Source: Umbellularia californica (taxonomy: Eukaryota > Streptophyta > Magnoliopsida > Laurales > Lauraceae). Taken from it: 64,000 nucleotides of DNA. The notes beneath the pieces were generated by a model, which saw nothing but the letters and a program-made list of their open reading frames with translations, had not been told where the DNA came from and made no database searches. Each line of letters begins with the position of its first letter. The first letter of the stretch is position 1. This document shows positions 35,301 through 45,463 of the stretch, piece by piece. The translations under genes were made by a program, and so were the position numbers. The DNA lies in NCBI GenBank assembly GCA_028538565.1, contig JAPQWN010000011.1, positions 9,332,501 to 9,396,500 of the forward strand, in the 5' to 3' direction.

Positions 35301-37343
35301 TTACCTTACTTCACACGTAAATAAAACAACATTCTCTAAGTGTTGGAGTTTTTCAAACTATGCTAGCGAGTTGTTTACAATTTTAAACATCCCATCTTCT
35401 TTACTCTCAGATCCACTATGGTGCCATTTTGCAAGACTACTTTTTTGGTCTAGACTTAAAATCGATTCAAGTATATGTTCCGGTGCTTCAAATTGTTTGG
35501 CAAAGTTCGTGTATGTCTAATTCAATCAGCTTTAAGACCTTTTGCCTCCTTTCCAAAAAGTAAAAGAAAGGTAAATAGACAAAGGTCTAGAGCCATAAAA
35601 CAAGCTTTATAACTTTTGATATGTGAAAAGATTGTAGTACTACAGTAAAAAGTTTGCACGTACAAATTGTATAATAGCTTTGCCCATATAACTTTTATGG
35701 AATGAAAAGTTTTCTTTTTCTAATTGAAAGAGACACACCAAACAATCTAATTGTAAAAGGGTCCTTTTGAAACAGCAGCATTTCAAACAAATCTAATTGA
35801 ATTAGCTCTATCTAATCAAATCAGATTTGCCAAACAGGCCCTCGATCTCACTATAAATATTTTACATTTGATTTGCTAAGTTTCAACTTGTTTGACTTGA
35901 ACACATTTATTTAATGCTCTACCTTATTATTTGCTTACTTTCTTGTATGATTAATTAGGACCACATTATTACATCATGAAACTTCGTCTTGGATAATCCT
36001 CGTTGCTTCATGCATCACAAGGCAAATAAATATGGGTTGAAGGAGGATTCTAGATGCTATCCAACTCTCAATGGGAATTTAGACATGACCCCTGCAAATT
36101 CTTCCCACACTTGTTAATGCCTCTTGATATGTTTCTTGTATGATTACAACAATATGCTGACAGATGTCATTTTTTTTTTATTACTAGCGGTACGAATGAT
36201 GTATTAGTAACAAGACATTGTAAAACATTTCACAATTTTGAATAATCACATCTCACATAGATGAGATACAGAATAAGTGGTTGAAAGTTGAGAATCCTCA
36301 AAGCTTTTTGGGGAGATTGGGCTTCAAGAATTCCACTTGATTCTTATTGCCCTGTGTGACCACAAAAAAATTATTAGATATGGCACACCACCTCAGGCAC
36401 AAAGTGGAATGGAATGTCATTTGCTCTGTTGGGACTTCGCAGTGAGGGTACATCCAAACAAACAGTTGGGAAGTGTTTGGATGCAAGGGGGGAAGGTGAG
36501 GCGCGGTGGATGGGAAAAATGGTCTCCCCCACATCCAAAGGCCCCTTAAATTGACAGTTAACTTTCCCTTAAATTGACAGTCAGCTTTCTCTCATTGGTC
36601 TCCTCCTTTGTCTTCTGATTTGCTTTTCTAGAGAACCAATATTCTCCTCCAGGAACAAAACGGCCAGCCTTGGCATTTTATGAAAATTCAATCCAACTGA
36701 AGACGGCGTTTGGATGTATACTTAATTGGAACCGATTTACATCTTAGCAGAATGGAACTTCATCTTTAATCTGTTCCTCCATCTGCTTAGGATCACATGA
36801 AAATCAGAATCCACAAGAGGCGCTGATAGCAATTTCCTTCTGCCCTAACATAACATCAGCAACCGTACGTATAGACTTTCCAATTCATACTCCTGAATTG
36901 CCAAAATAAACAAATCGGTTGTGATTCGAGGCACATCCAAACGCACCCACGAGAATCTCTCCAATCCATCTATCTCCCAAGCCCAACTGATCATTAATCA
37001 CTCCCCTTCTCAAAACCCTAATAACCAAACATCAAACAATCACATCGAAACAACACAAAAGAAAGCATTCGAGATTTTAAAAACAGCAAAATCCTACATA
37101 TTCAACGAGATGAGATGAGATAAGATTCAAACGAAAGGCGTGAGAATCAAGAAAAAATAGAGGTACCTGCTTCACGGATTCTGCGATCTCGGGGCCGATT
37201 CCGTCGCCTGGAAAGAGAGTTGCTTGAATCAGATGGCTGCGAGAAGCGACGGAAGCGAGCGAGCGAGTTGGAGAGGCGAAAACCCTAGATGATATCTGAT
37301 CGATCGAACGGTTCCGAATCAATTGACAGATCTTGGAAGCCAT
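19524..37343 (-). CDS. IDH5/6-like: Isocitrate dehydrogenase [NAD], catalytic subunit, mitochondrial
   Basis: Catalyses NAD-dependent oxidative decarboxylation of isocitrate to 2-oxoglutarate in the matrix TCA cycle, as part of a hetero-oligomer with a regulatory subunit. Seven exons (CDS): 37343-37167, 26695-26375, 23891-23730, 23642-23568, 22852-22743, 22672-22600, 19715-19524. All junctions are GT-AG and in phase, giving 369 aa. Residues 1-38 look like a targeting peptide (Arg/Ser-rich, few acids). FPGDGIGPE is at 44-52, and HRSLNLTLR carries S116, N118 and R122. NVRPC gives R132 and RENTEGEYSG gives R153 and Y160. HKANIM gives K207, VIIDNC gives D240 and NLYGDIISD gives D264 and D268. That full set of substrate- and metal-binding residues marks a catalytic, not a regulatory, subunit. 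Introns are 10471, 2483, 87, 715, 70 and 2884 bp. Intron 1 holds nested transposons; introns 2, 4 and 6 hold smaller repeats. The gene appears intact. Confidence 0.95.
20324..20378. repeat. (AT)n followed by (TGA)n microsatellite, IDH intron 6
   Basis: About eighteen AT units (20324-20360) followed by six TGA units. Confidence 0.93.
20385..21010. repeat. Degenerate GC-richer tandem repeat, IDH intron 6
   Basis: Imperfect repetition of a unit built on CCACCAATGATGGGAAA / GGGCCCATCCAATCAGGGAAA. The sense motif predominates to about 20680 and a reversed form (CACCATGTTTCCCATCATGG) appears to 21010. The unit length varies (about 27-45 bases). It has no coding meaning. Confidence 0.55.
23176..23500. 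mobile_element. Tourist/PIF-Harbinger-like MITE in IDH intron 4
   Basis: The left end GGCCTGTTTGGATA pairs with the right end TATCCAAACAGGCC, bounding 325 bp. The interior has repeated GTGAAGTGAAG / TACTTCACTTCACTCC arms that also pair with each other. A clean 3-bp target duplication was not seen. Confidence 0.68.
24125..24200. repeat. 38-bp tandem duplication in IDH intron 2
   Basis: AACCATCTCACAAGAGG..CTC.TAAGACAGACCAATTT occurs twice in tandem with two differences. Confidence 0.85.
24908..25093 (-). mobile_element. Severely 5'-truncated LINE copy in IDH intron 2
   Basis: A 186-bp insert flanked by a perfect 16-bp duplication, CCAAAGAAAGAGCATT, at 24892-24907 and 25094-25109. It begins with a T run, that is, a poly-A tail on the minus strand. 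The internal AGTACAAAAGAAA-type 3' sequence is non-coding. Long duplication plus A-tail is the signature of target-primed reverse transcription. Confidence 0.85.
27463..27967. repeat. Two tandem copies of an LTR-like repeat in IDH intron 1
   Basis: TAACGACC(T/C)G.G(C/C)... CACGTGATATTGT... GATTTCAACCC.ATCT ... AAAAGGCCTCATTTAG.GTTAAG.CCAGGTCACACACTT begins near 27463 and again near 27778. The first copy ends in CTCTCTCTCTAGGCGGATGCTCGCC. The same end of the second copy reappears at about 34050-34085, after the nested MITE and Copia element. The sequence resembles a plant LTR or solo-LTR; no internal region was found. Confidence 0.65.
28189..28400. repeat. Eight-unit 26-27 bp minisatellite inside the MITE
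   Basis: Units start with GGGACCCAC, GGGACCCAA, GGACCCACC, GGGCCCATC, GGGATCCAA, GGACCCATC, GGGCCCAAT and GGGGTCCAC at 25-30 base spacing, each followed by an AT-rich half. Confidence 0.75.
28689..30173 (-). pseudogene. Copia reverse transcriptase and RNase H region
   Basis: RVT_2 motifs: TWVVVPCP, GSKWIYSIKFKADGTLDRYK, LFQFDVKNAFLHGDL, QSLYGLKQA, the YVDD active site at 29635-29646, then KDLGPLQYFLGLEV and the RNase H region with YSDANWEGC, SSTEAEYRA, LHADNTSA and DIFTK. In-frame stops at 29676-29678 and about 29103 split it into three open stretches. Confidence 0.92.
30723..31770 (-). pseudogene. Copia protease and integrase region
   Basis: The aspartic protease active site WYFDSGASNHMT lies at about 31735-31770. 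It is followed by the integrase HHCC finger (LWHNRLGHPNS ... CTTCK) and the rve core with HSDVWG, RTDSGGEY and QQNGVAERKNRH. A stop at about 30723 truncates the frame, and further stops lie at about 30600 and 30273 before the RT. The frame is also broken between gag and protease. Confidence 0.9.
31846..32760 (-). pseudogene. Copia gag region
   Basis: A retrotransposon gag of the UBN2 type (WxxxDAKIKSWILGSMEPQ, MWDYLQKVYHQGN) with two CCHC zinc knuckles, CFKCQNFGHYANQC and CNYCKASGHSINEC, near its C terminus. An in-frame TGA at 32758-32760 stands where the family has Trp, and the frame is lost again after 31846, before the protease. Structural RNA-binding protein, not functional from this copy. 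Confidence 0.88.
34101..34155. repeat. (G)n and (TGG)n low-complexity tract
   Basis: A run of about twenty G followed by five or so TGG units; a candidate quadruplex-forming tract in IDH intron 1. Confidence 0.85.
34510..34870 (-). mobile_element. RTE-type LINE remnant, C-terminal end
   Basis: Minus-strand translation in broken frames matches the end of plant RTE-like ORFs: MC..TR-like segment, RNDYMRRNPRVVAIEDKIKE, LKWF.HFHRRPLYG. Stops and frameshifts throughout. It is a different fragment from the one at 8430-9960 and lies in IDH intron 1. Confidence 0.7.
34871..37166. other. Proximal part of IDH intron 1
   Basis: No gene recognised. It contains a CCAAACAGGCCC end at about 35833 that resembles a Tourist-type terminus without a clear partner, a TTTGGATG-type repeat at 36472-36545, and a short CCCTTAAATTGACAGT tandem duplication at about 36542-36585. 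Confidence 0.45.
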
Positions 37344-37437
37344 TATCACACCATAAGAGGAAAGGATAAAAAAAAAAGGAGGGAACGAAGGACTGACTGC
37401 TACTGAACGAGTGCGGGAAGAAACGAACCGCATTCAA

Positions 37438-37444
37438 CTTTATA
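37438..37444 (-). promoter_or_regulatory. TATA box of the isocitrate dehydrogenase gene
   Basis: TATAAAG on the minus strand, about 95 bases upstream of the ATG at 37343. An in-frame ATG at 37433 lies only a few bases beyond this box, upstream of the expected transcription start, so 37343 is the better start codon. Confidence 0.6.
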
Positions 37445-39237
37445 CCACTTGCTCGGGCGCGGTGCGAGTCCAGTAGACATGTGTACGGACCTAAGTGGCG
37501 AGAGCGCGGATCGGGGGTGGGAGCAGGAGGGGGGGTAGGGATGTTACGGATGTAAACGGCCCCGTATCTTTCATTCTCCAAGGCTATGACCCATTAAAAT
37601 TCGGATTTAAAAGTCTTTATTTAAGCTCTCACGAATAAATGTGTCCGGTTCAATTCCACCTTAATTCGGACCCGTGGATCTGAAATCCGACATAATTCCC
37701 CAATATTTAAAAATCTCTCATATAAATCATATATTATTTTTAATATCATTCTCTACTTAGATCCGGATTCGGATTCGGACTCGTCTCATATATTGTATTG
37801 GTTCCAGTTTCAGAGCCAAGAAATCGGTTTCGAAATAATTTCGGGTCTAGATCCCTCTCCACCTTCTCCTTAATGGTTCCGGATCCACCATGGACGTGGA
37901 CCGAAACCAACCCGTTTACAACCCTAAGCGGGAGCGGTGAAATAATAAGTTTTAAAATAATTATATCTCTAGAGCACCTCCGGAGTGCTTATACAACATA
38001 GTGCTTGTGAGTTTATAAACAATTAACGAATGGGCACAAATATATCTTATCCATATATTCAAGTATTAAAAATAGAGAAAAAAAAACTACATTCACAATT
38101 TGATCACATAAAATAGACAATAATTAATAAGTCAAAAAAATCTTATTCACTCAAAAGATAATATATCAAGCTTATAGGAAAACAAAAGGCACATTTTTTT
38201 TTTGTATGGTTCGCTCCATATTTGATTGAACTGCGCATCGAGAATGGTCGAACCGCACTTCAAAAATGATCGAACTGCGCTCCGAAGACGGATTCGCTCC
38301 AAAAGCGCCGATCTGCATTTTCAGAGAAGGATTGAGAGGGTTGAGAGGAGGTTCCGGGCACTAATGCACGGACTCTTACATGTGGCCCACCTCATACAAA
38401 TACGGTTTGTGATCGGCCAATGTGCCCATCTTAGCCGTAAATTTAATCAGGGTAATGAAGTGATAGTTGTTTAAATATGAAGTTACAGCCCTCCAATGTA
38501 AAAATAATAATAATAATAATCAACCCCATTTGATCATTTTAACCCTTTTGTCTACTGCTCGCAAAATCTCACTAATTAAAATTAATGTATAGGCGATCCA
38601 ATTATCCAATCCATTTGGCTAGGTGCAAATCCCAGGAGACGAGTGACTATAGAGTGGTCTGGTCAAATGGCCATCAGGTGGGCCTACTATTAGGTGCACA
38701 AAAGAAAGGTGAGCATTTGATAATCTTTCTATCCAACGGATCTGATTATAGGGATTTGGGTCAATGGTGGACCTATAAAGCCCATATCTAGATGGGGCGG
38801 TGGAGTTCGGAGGTTATCGGCCCTAAAAATATGGCCTGCGTCAATATCCAAAGCATTCAAAATCAGCGAGCCCACTTGTATTTGGGTCCAACTGAGTTTG
38901 GATTCAATTTAAGATTTTTTTTTAAACTGTGAAATGAGTGATTAGGGTATAATTTAAGCACGTACATAGTTGTGTTTTATATATGATCAGTTTGTAGTGG
39001 GCCAAATATGGATAGAGTTCTAAGCTGTATCTTGATTGAATTGGTGTTGAATAGCTTGATTGATCAAAACTTTTTTTGATGTGTTTGTGCAATGAGAGGA
39101 TTGTGCCAGCGAGGATAGTTGTTTTTGTTAGTAGGATTGGAAGTGGTGCATTTCTCCAGCACATCCATGTCCTCTCTTTCTTTGGTTTTTTAGAACTTTG
39201 TACCATCTTTTCTTTGAATGAAATCTTTCGATACTGT

Positions 39238-39281
<44 letters not shown>

Positions 39282-41057
39282 CTAAGTCAGAATTGTAAAG
39301 AGGTGGCTGAACATAGAAAAGAATATTATTCTGGAAGATGGCTGATGATACCCTTCTTGCATCCAGTGGCATCCACACTTTTTTTTTTTTTTTGCGTAAA
39401 ACCACTTTAGACCACGTTAGGGATTCCAAAGGAATTAGATCCGGCTTGGATCTGCCTGAGTCTGAATCTAATCACGTCGATTTTGGGCCTGGACCCAGAT
39501 TTTGGATACAAATCCTCTATTGGGCCAAGCCCATCTGTGGGGACTCTGATCTTTTATTAGACTATGGCCTTATTGGGCATCTTTGGGTTTTCCATAATCA
39601 ATACTGGATGGGGTTGTATATAGCTAGATTTCAGCCTTTAAACCTTTATCAAGACCAAACTTGAACCCATGTAAGACAATTTGAATCCAACCCATTGATA
39701 GATATTGTGCCCATCTTTTCACAAGCAGCTGGGCCCTCAGCTGAAATGGTCTGCATTGTTGCTTGTCAAAAATGGGGCAGTTGTCTCAATGTAGGCATGG
39801 TTGGTCTGCATTATTGTTTCATGGAGTAGGCCCTACTAAACTTGAGAGGGTATATACTTAAAACTCATGAACATTGCAAACCATCCAATCATATGCATGA
39901 AATGGACAGTCAGGTGGAAAATGTATGATGTGGTCCCACAATATGGTGCCATTTAATCTATGAACTCAGATTTTTCATATTAGGAATTTCTTATTACTGG
40001 ATAATCTTTATGTGCAGATTTGAGCTCAGATCTCCACACCATTGAGAAACTGAAACTTTCATCAAGCACAACAGGCTGAACATTTGAATCAAAGAATACA
40101 ACAATTTCTCCTTTATGGGGTCATCAAGATGCAACAAGTTTGGTGATAGAAGTAGAATAGCTAAGTAGTATGGACTAAACCTGAACTTGACCCATTATTA
40201 ATTGTGATGGAAATGTGGAGTCAGACCCCAACCAAGAAATAAAAAGGTCAGCACAGGCTCGATAGTTGAATCAAAGAATGATGACATTATCAGGCATCAG
40301 CCAAGAAATGATTAGTTTTGTTGAAACAATATGGTCATGTTACATAGAGGAATAGGCTGGGGAGAGCCATGAAAGTGGAAGTATGAGCATGACCCGACCG
40401 TTTTAATAAATGGGTCAAAAATTTTGTACTGGCCCACACGATAGGCCTAAAGATTTCTACAGCAGGCCCAAAGCAGACTGGCTGAATAGGCCCAATTGGT
40501 CAGAACAGAGATGAGGGTCTGAAAAAAGGCAATATCAGTTCAGCCCAGTGTAGTACCTAGAGGTCATATATTTGAGTACCAAAAGTGCCCATGCCAAATT
40601 TGTATATGATAAATGCTTTTTCAAAATAGGCAGGGTCTCTTTCGTCCACACCAAACAGTAGACAAGGAGGGCCAAGTGGGCCTGGCTTGAACCAGACAGA
40701 CCCAAAATCTTTACACACCCAGAAATGCTTCAGCTGGTTTGTTTGGCCTCTTGGAATTCTGTTGCTCAGTTCTCAGATTACCTGAAACTCCAATTACCTG
40801 TACTCTAGAATCTAGACATCAGAGGTTACCTGTAAATTGGTTAAAAGAAGATAACCATGGAATAGCTGTGATTCATATATCTTGGATAGCTAGGTCAGGG
40901 TATCCTGAGCCAAACCTGAAACTGACCTAAATTAATGGAAATCCAAATCCAAGCCTGGCCCTAAACCTCACAAGCCCAACCAATTTTCGCTTTTGGTTGG
41001 GTCAAGCCATGCGGGTCTGGGTTTGGGCCGACCAAATTGCATCCCTATTGACCTGTC
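37445..41057. other. Intergenic upstream of the IDH gene
   Basis: Contains the IDH promoter region, then AT-rich and GGGCC/GGCCC-rich diverged repeats. No gene recognised. An (AT)n run lies at 39241-39279 and an (AAT)n run near 38502. Confidence 0.45.
39241..39279. repeat. (AT)n microsatellite
   Basis: About nineteen AT units. Confidence 0.95.
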
Positions 41058-42260
41058 AAAGTCATATTCTAACCTTCTAATAAAAGATCCTCTAAACCCC
41101 AGCAAGAAGTGGGAAGAAGAGAAGATTCGGTGGGATTTCAATGATGATAAAGATGTTGAAGACATTCTTGAAATTTACATGTCTTACCAATCAAGTAGAG
41201 ATAAAATAATATGAACTCTCATTAAAGATGACAATGTTACTACAATATTAGTCTACAAATTAATTATGACCAATAGCAATAATGGAATTCAATCCCATAA
41301 TTAACCGGAACTTTCTTTTCTCACAAAGTGTTCTCCTTTTTTGGATGATGCTCAAAGAAGGCGATTTGGAAAGGTCTTTCATCAGCTGAGAGATTAGTAA
41401 GTTTAACAAAGCTATGTCGTATTTGTAAGAAAGAGATGGGGTTAGTTGAACATGTTTTCTTCTAGTGTAATTTTACTATGGCAGTTTGGTTTAGATCGCA
41501 CGTTGGCTTCTCATCTCATATATTCCCGAATATGGTATCTTGGACTAGTGGAAATTAAAGAATGGTTTGAACCTAATCAATCTATTCTACTTCTGAATAA
41601 TCATATCTAAAGCCTGTGTCTCAGCCTTATGGTGGACTATTTGCGCTATTTTTTTGGCCCCCAAAAAAGCTTGGATACAAAGATCATAATACCTCTGACT
41701 CTAAACTTAGTCCTTAACCAATCCAATGAACCAATTAGCTGGTGAACCCGAAATACAAGACATAAACCCAACACTTAGTAGCCCTTTCTTTACAGTTTAA
41801 CTAGAAGTCCAGAAGTAAAAAGGAGAGATGTGTTACTTATCTTTTATTATGCTGCTTTAGTAGTGGTAGATTGGCCTTCAGTTATGTTATGATGTTAAGT
41901 GTCTCTATCTATGATACAGGAGCAGGTGCAGTCAAAGGGCTGAAGCTATTACTTCCCAAAGAGACAAAAGTGAGAGGAAGCTTGCTTATGTAACCAACCG
42001 TAAACCCAAAAAAAAAAGGAAAAAAGAAATTGCTTATGCTAAAGAGAGAAAACGTGAGGACTACTCTCCAAAATTCTAATCTTACCGAATTCAAGCGAAG
42101 TGATTAAAGCTATAAATGGAAAGGAGGAACTGACTATCAATTTTATTCTTTTGGACATTTCTAAAATCTTTAATGGGGTTGATAGGATTGATTTTTGTCA
42201 TATTCCTAGGAATCTTAATTAAGCTGTTCATAGATTTGTTAGGCTAGAATTATCTAATTA
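41058..42260 (+). mobile_element. Decayed L1-type LINE (3' half: zf-RVT and RNase H)
   Basis: Plus-strand translation in shifting frames gives KWEEEKIRWDFNDDKDVEDI (about 41110-41165) and a DKII.TLIKDDN segment, as in the RT-proximal region of plant L1 ORF2. A zf-RVT finger follows (LCRICKKEMGLVEHVFF.CN, then VWFRSHVG, about 41410-41500). An RNase H-like tail (EVIKAINGKEEL, FNGVDRIDFCHIPRNLN, about 42095-42215) ends it. Several stops; poorly bounded ends. Confidence 0.7.
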
Positions 42261-44962
42261 ATGTTGCTAGTCACAAGCTCACAAGTGGTCTTATAGCCTC
42301 ATGATTGGCTACTGGCCTGGTTTTGGTTGTGTAGTTTGATAGTGTTTTGTTTCTTTATAATATATTTCCCTCAAAACAAAAAGCATGGAAGTTTGCCCTT
42401 AACCGCAAGTTCTGAAATATCAAAGAAAGGGAGAAGAATCTCCACGAATGGACCATATCACCAGCTCTAATGGGCAGATTGAGTGGTGTTTTAGCTTTAA
42501 TTTTGAGAGAGATGGCCATATATGTTTGGTGTGTTGCTCCAAAGTAGGAAATGGTGGCCTACCTGATGCTGATGGGTGGTGGGTCATGCTGAAGTACAAG
42601 AGCCACTTGGATCAATGGAATGACAAAAAAACATATCATCTTGTAAGCCACAATTTCATCCCACCAACTGAAAGGATTGAAAAGATTTCTGTTAGGGCAC
42701 TTGAAGGGCATCATCATTGTGCAAGGGATTCCGTGTTTTCATTACATATGGCAATATCAGGTGGGTTTCAATCCCAAAAGCCAAACAGAAAATGACTTCC
42801 AGAGAAACCGTGGTAGTGTTTCAGCTGAAGTTTTGCAGTTGAGTGTGATCTCTACCGTACATCTCCCCGACATTAATGCCCCACCACCTAGTTATCAAAA
42901 TCAAGTGGTCGTCTCCCTTGCATGCTAAAGAAATGCTGACTCACTGCTATTTCTGGATTGTAGAATCACCAGAAGAACCAACAGATTCATACATTCATCT
43001 AAATGCTTTTTGTCTGTCATTATCATCATCATTTGTATATAAGATTATACAGTGGTACTTGTTTTATGATCCATATGTACCCCACCATTTTTGTTGCACG
43101 TATCCAACAATCTAGGCCATCCATCTGAGATCAATCAATATCCACTTTTCTTTTCCAGATATCAATCAATAGCCTAACTAGGCAGGCCATCTTTTCAGCC
43201 ATTGTTGGACCAGAGAATAAGCCCAAGCCTACTTTACAGACAAAAACATATAGCCTAAGTCCAGTCCAATGTAGGGTTGGCTTGAAAGCCCATCAATACC
43301 TCAGCATTAGAAAATATCCGAACATATGTTTATAATTATACTAAACTAAAATTATATAATTTTTTTTTTTTAACTCAACGGGTCAGTAAAATTTTGACCT
43401 AAAACCCAGTTCAACCTGAGATCTAATGACTCCATAGGTGACTGAGTCAGGTTGACTCGGTCAAGTTCCAAGTCCTAAAGGCTAAAACTGTGGCTCAAGG
43501 ATGATCAGTACCTAACCACTAAGTGAGTTCTCAGTACCCCTACAAATACCTCCATTTTAAATAATATCAGGTCATGGCCCATCAACATCCCAGCTCACAC
43601 GAGCATAGACCTCATTAATCCAAGTAGGCCCCAACTAGCAACACGCGCTGCACTGTAGCAAGAAAAGATGCAGTAGGGATGGATGAATCACATAGAAAAG
43701 TAGAGGTGTAGAGAGGAAGACAAGGAAAGCCTCGAGCTTCGCATACATTCCTACAATGTTACCCACCAACAACTGTCGGATTCCATAAGCTTGAGTTAAA
43801 AACATCTTTCATTTCATTTCAATATCAGAAAGAAACAAAAACTACCAACACATAAAACCTATCTCCTCCTTTTTCAAGTCTCTCATCTTTCTACATGTCA
43901 ATGCATCCATATAAAGATAAGGCAAAAAAAAAAAAAAAGGCACCATCAGCACAAGGAGTAAGAAAAACAAAGCCAGGAATCCAGTAAAAGTAACAAGAAA
44001 GTAGCTCCTCCTCCTGCTTTTATCATGATATTATATTTCTTCTCATCAGTGTTTCAATGTAATATAATAAGACATGCACAAAGTTGAAGGGAAAGTAGGT
44101 TTGGTTACTAAATTAAAGAGATGATCACAATTTCTAAAAGATTTAAGAATTATTTATTGTGGAAGTGCAATGGAACAGGTTTTGAGATATGGGTTCAGTT
44201 CAAATTGAAAAATGAACCTGCAAAGGGTTGGTGGGTGTCTCATAAAATATCTCAAATTTGATCTTTGTATATTTAAAATGAGTATGGTAACCATGCACAC
44301 GCATAATGTTATGGGGCTTGGGTTGGTTCCAGTCTAATTGACAATGTGTTCTTCAACACTGTAGTTTACTCCCCTCTCAACTAATGAGAAGGCTCCACCA
44401 CCTCAATCCCATATTGCTCAAATGCACTACTCTTTGTATTGGCACTTGCCAAAGTGATGCCTATTGTTAGGTAATCAGTCATATGTTTCTACTCTATTCA
44501 TATTATGATCAAGGGTCATGATAATTTTAATCCTTTCATTTTTATCAAAAAATGTAGGAGCCTGACTCATGAAGAAAGGTGGAGAAAACTGTCTACAGCT
44601 CAAATTTATAAAGTGGATAATGTTCGGCTTCTCATCTCCTCTTATTTTCTCCATGCCCTACTCATCAACCTGTAAAAAATAAAATTTCAAGAGGCTTATA
44701 ATAAGAGAAAAGGCAGGTATTTCTATGAGAACACATTTTTTTATTATTAAATTTCTGTACTTCTTTTGTAAAGTTGGCAATATTTTAAATTATCACATTA
44801 ATATTACCATAAGGTCGATCGTGTTACAAACAATAGTTGTAAGTTGTGATTTGTGACATTGAGTAAGACCCGACTCATGACTTGAGATATCAGCTGAAAC
44901 TGGTCCAGTTCTAGTCTTAATGATTAGGCCCAAGTATGATTGCTTGGACTAAGTGCCCTGAA
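42261..44962. other. Intergenic, nothing recognised
   Basis: An open stretch at 42448-42795 (plus) has no family resemblance I can name. The remainder is AT-rich diverged repeat sequence. Confidence 0.4.
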
Positions 44963-45463
44963 TAAAGGTGTAAAAGAAAATTAGAAAACCGTCTAACCGA
45001 ACCGAACTGATGGTTAATAACTATGTTTTACGGTTTGATTACGGCTATTAAAATTGAAAAACCGTGCTTCATAGTTCGATTACGATTTTCAATCTTGACT
45101 CACGGTTATTAATCCAATCGAACCGTAAGATACGGTTCGGTTAACCGATATGCACAGTTAACCAAACTATTATACCAATAAAAAATAAAAGGCTTAAATG
45201 TAATATGTATATAATGACTTAACTTAAGTGAAGCCTTAATAAAATGAAACCCTAACTTCTCACTAACAACAGCATGTTTTTTTTTAATTGATAATTAACA
45301 GTAACCGAACTGTCTAATATAGTTAACTGCAGTTCGGTTTTTAATGTTTTTTCGGATACAGTTACGATTACGGTTTTGGTTTTTAAAAACTGAAAACCAA
45401 TATTCACAGTTCGGTTAACGGTTTTCCCGAAATGAACGGTTAACCGAACCGTTACACCCCTAA
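44963..45463. mobile_element. hAT-like MITE rich in AACCGAACCG
   Basis: The left end TAAAGGTGTAA and right end TTACACCCCTAA form an imperfect inverted repeat, followed inward by AACCGAACCG and CGGTTCGGTT motifs on both sides. The flanks share CCCTGAA (44956-44962, 45464-45470). The TA(A/G)GGGTG end and 7-8 bp duplication fit hAT. Non-coding. Confidence 0.72.

Noticed and set aside
37344..37433. In-frame upstream ATG giving a 30-residue longer isocitrate dehydrogenase
   Set aside because: It lies a few bases from the TATA box, before the expected transcription start, and the extension does not resemble the family's N terminus.
42448..42795. 115-codon plus-strand frame
   Set aside because: No motif I can name, no splice-site support and a transposon-rich setting.
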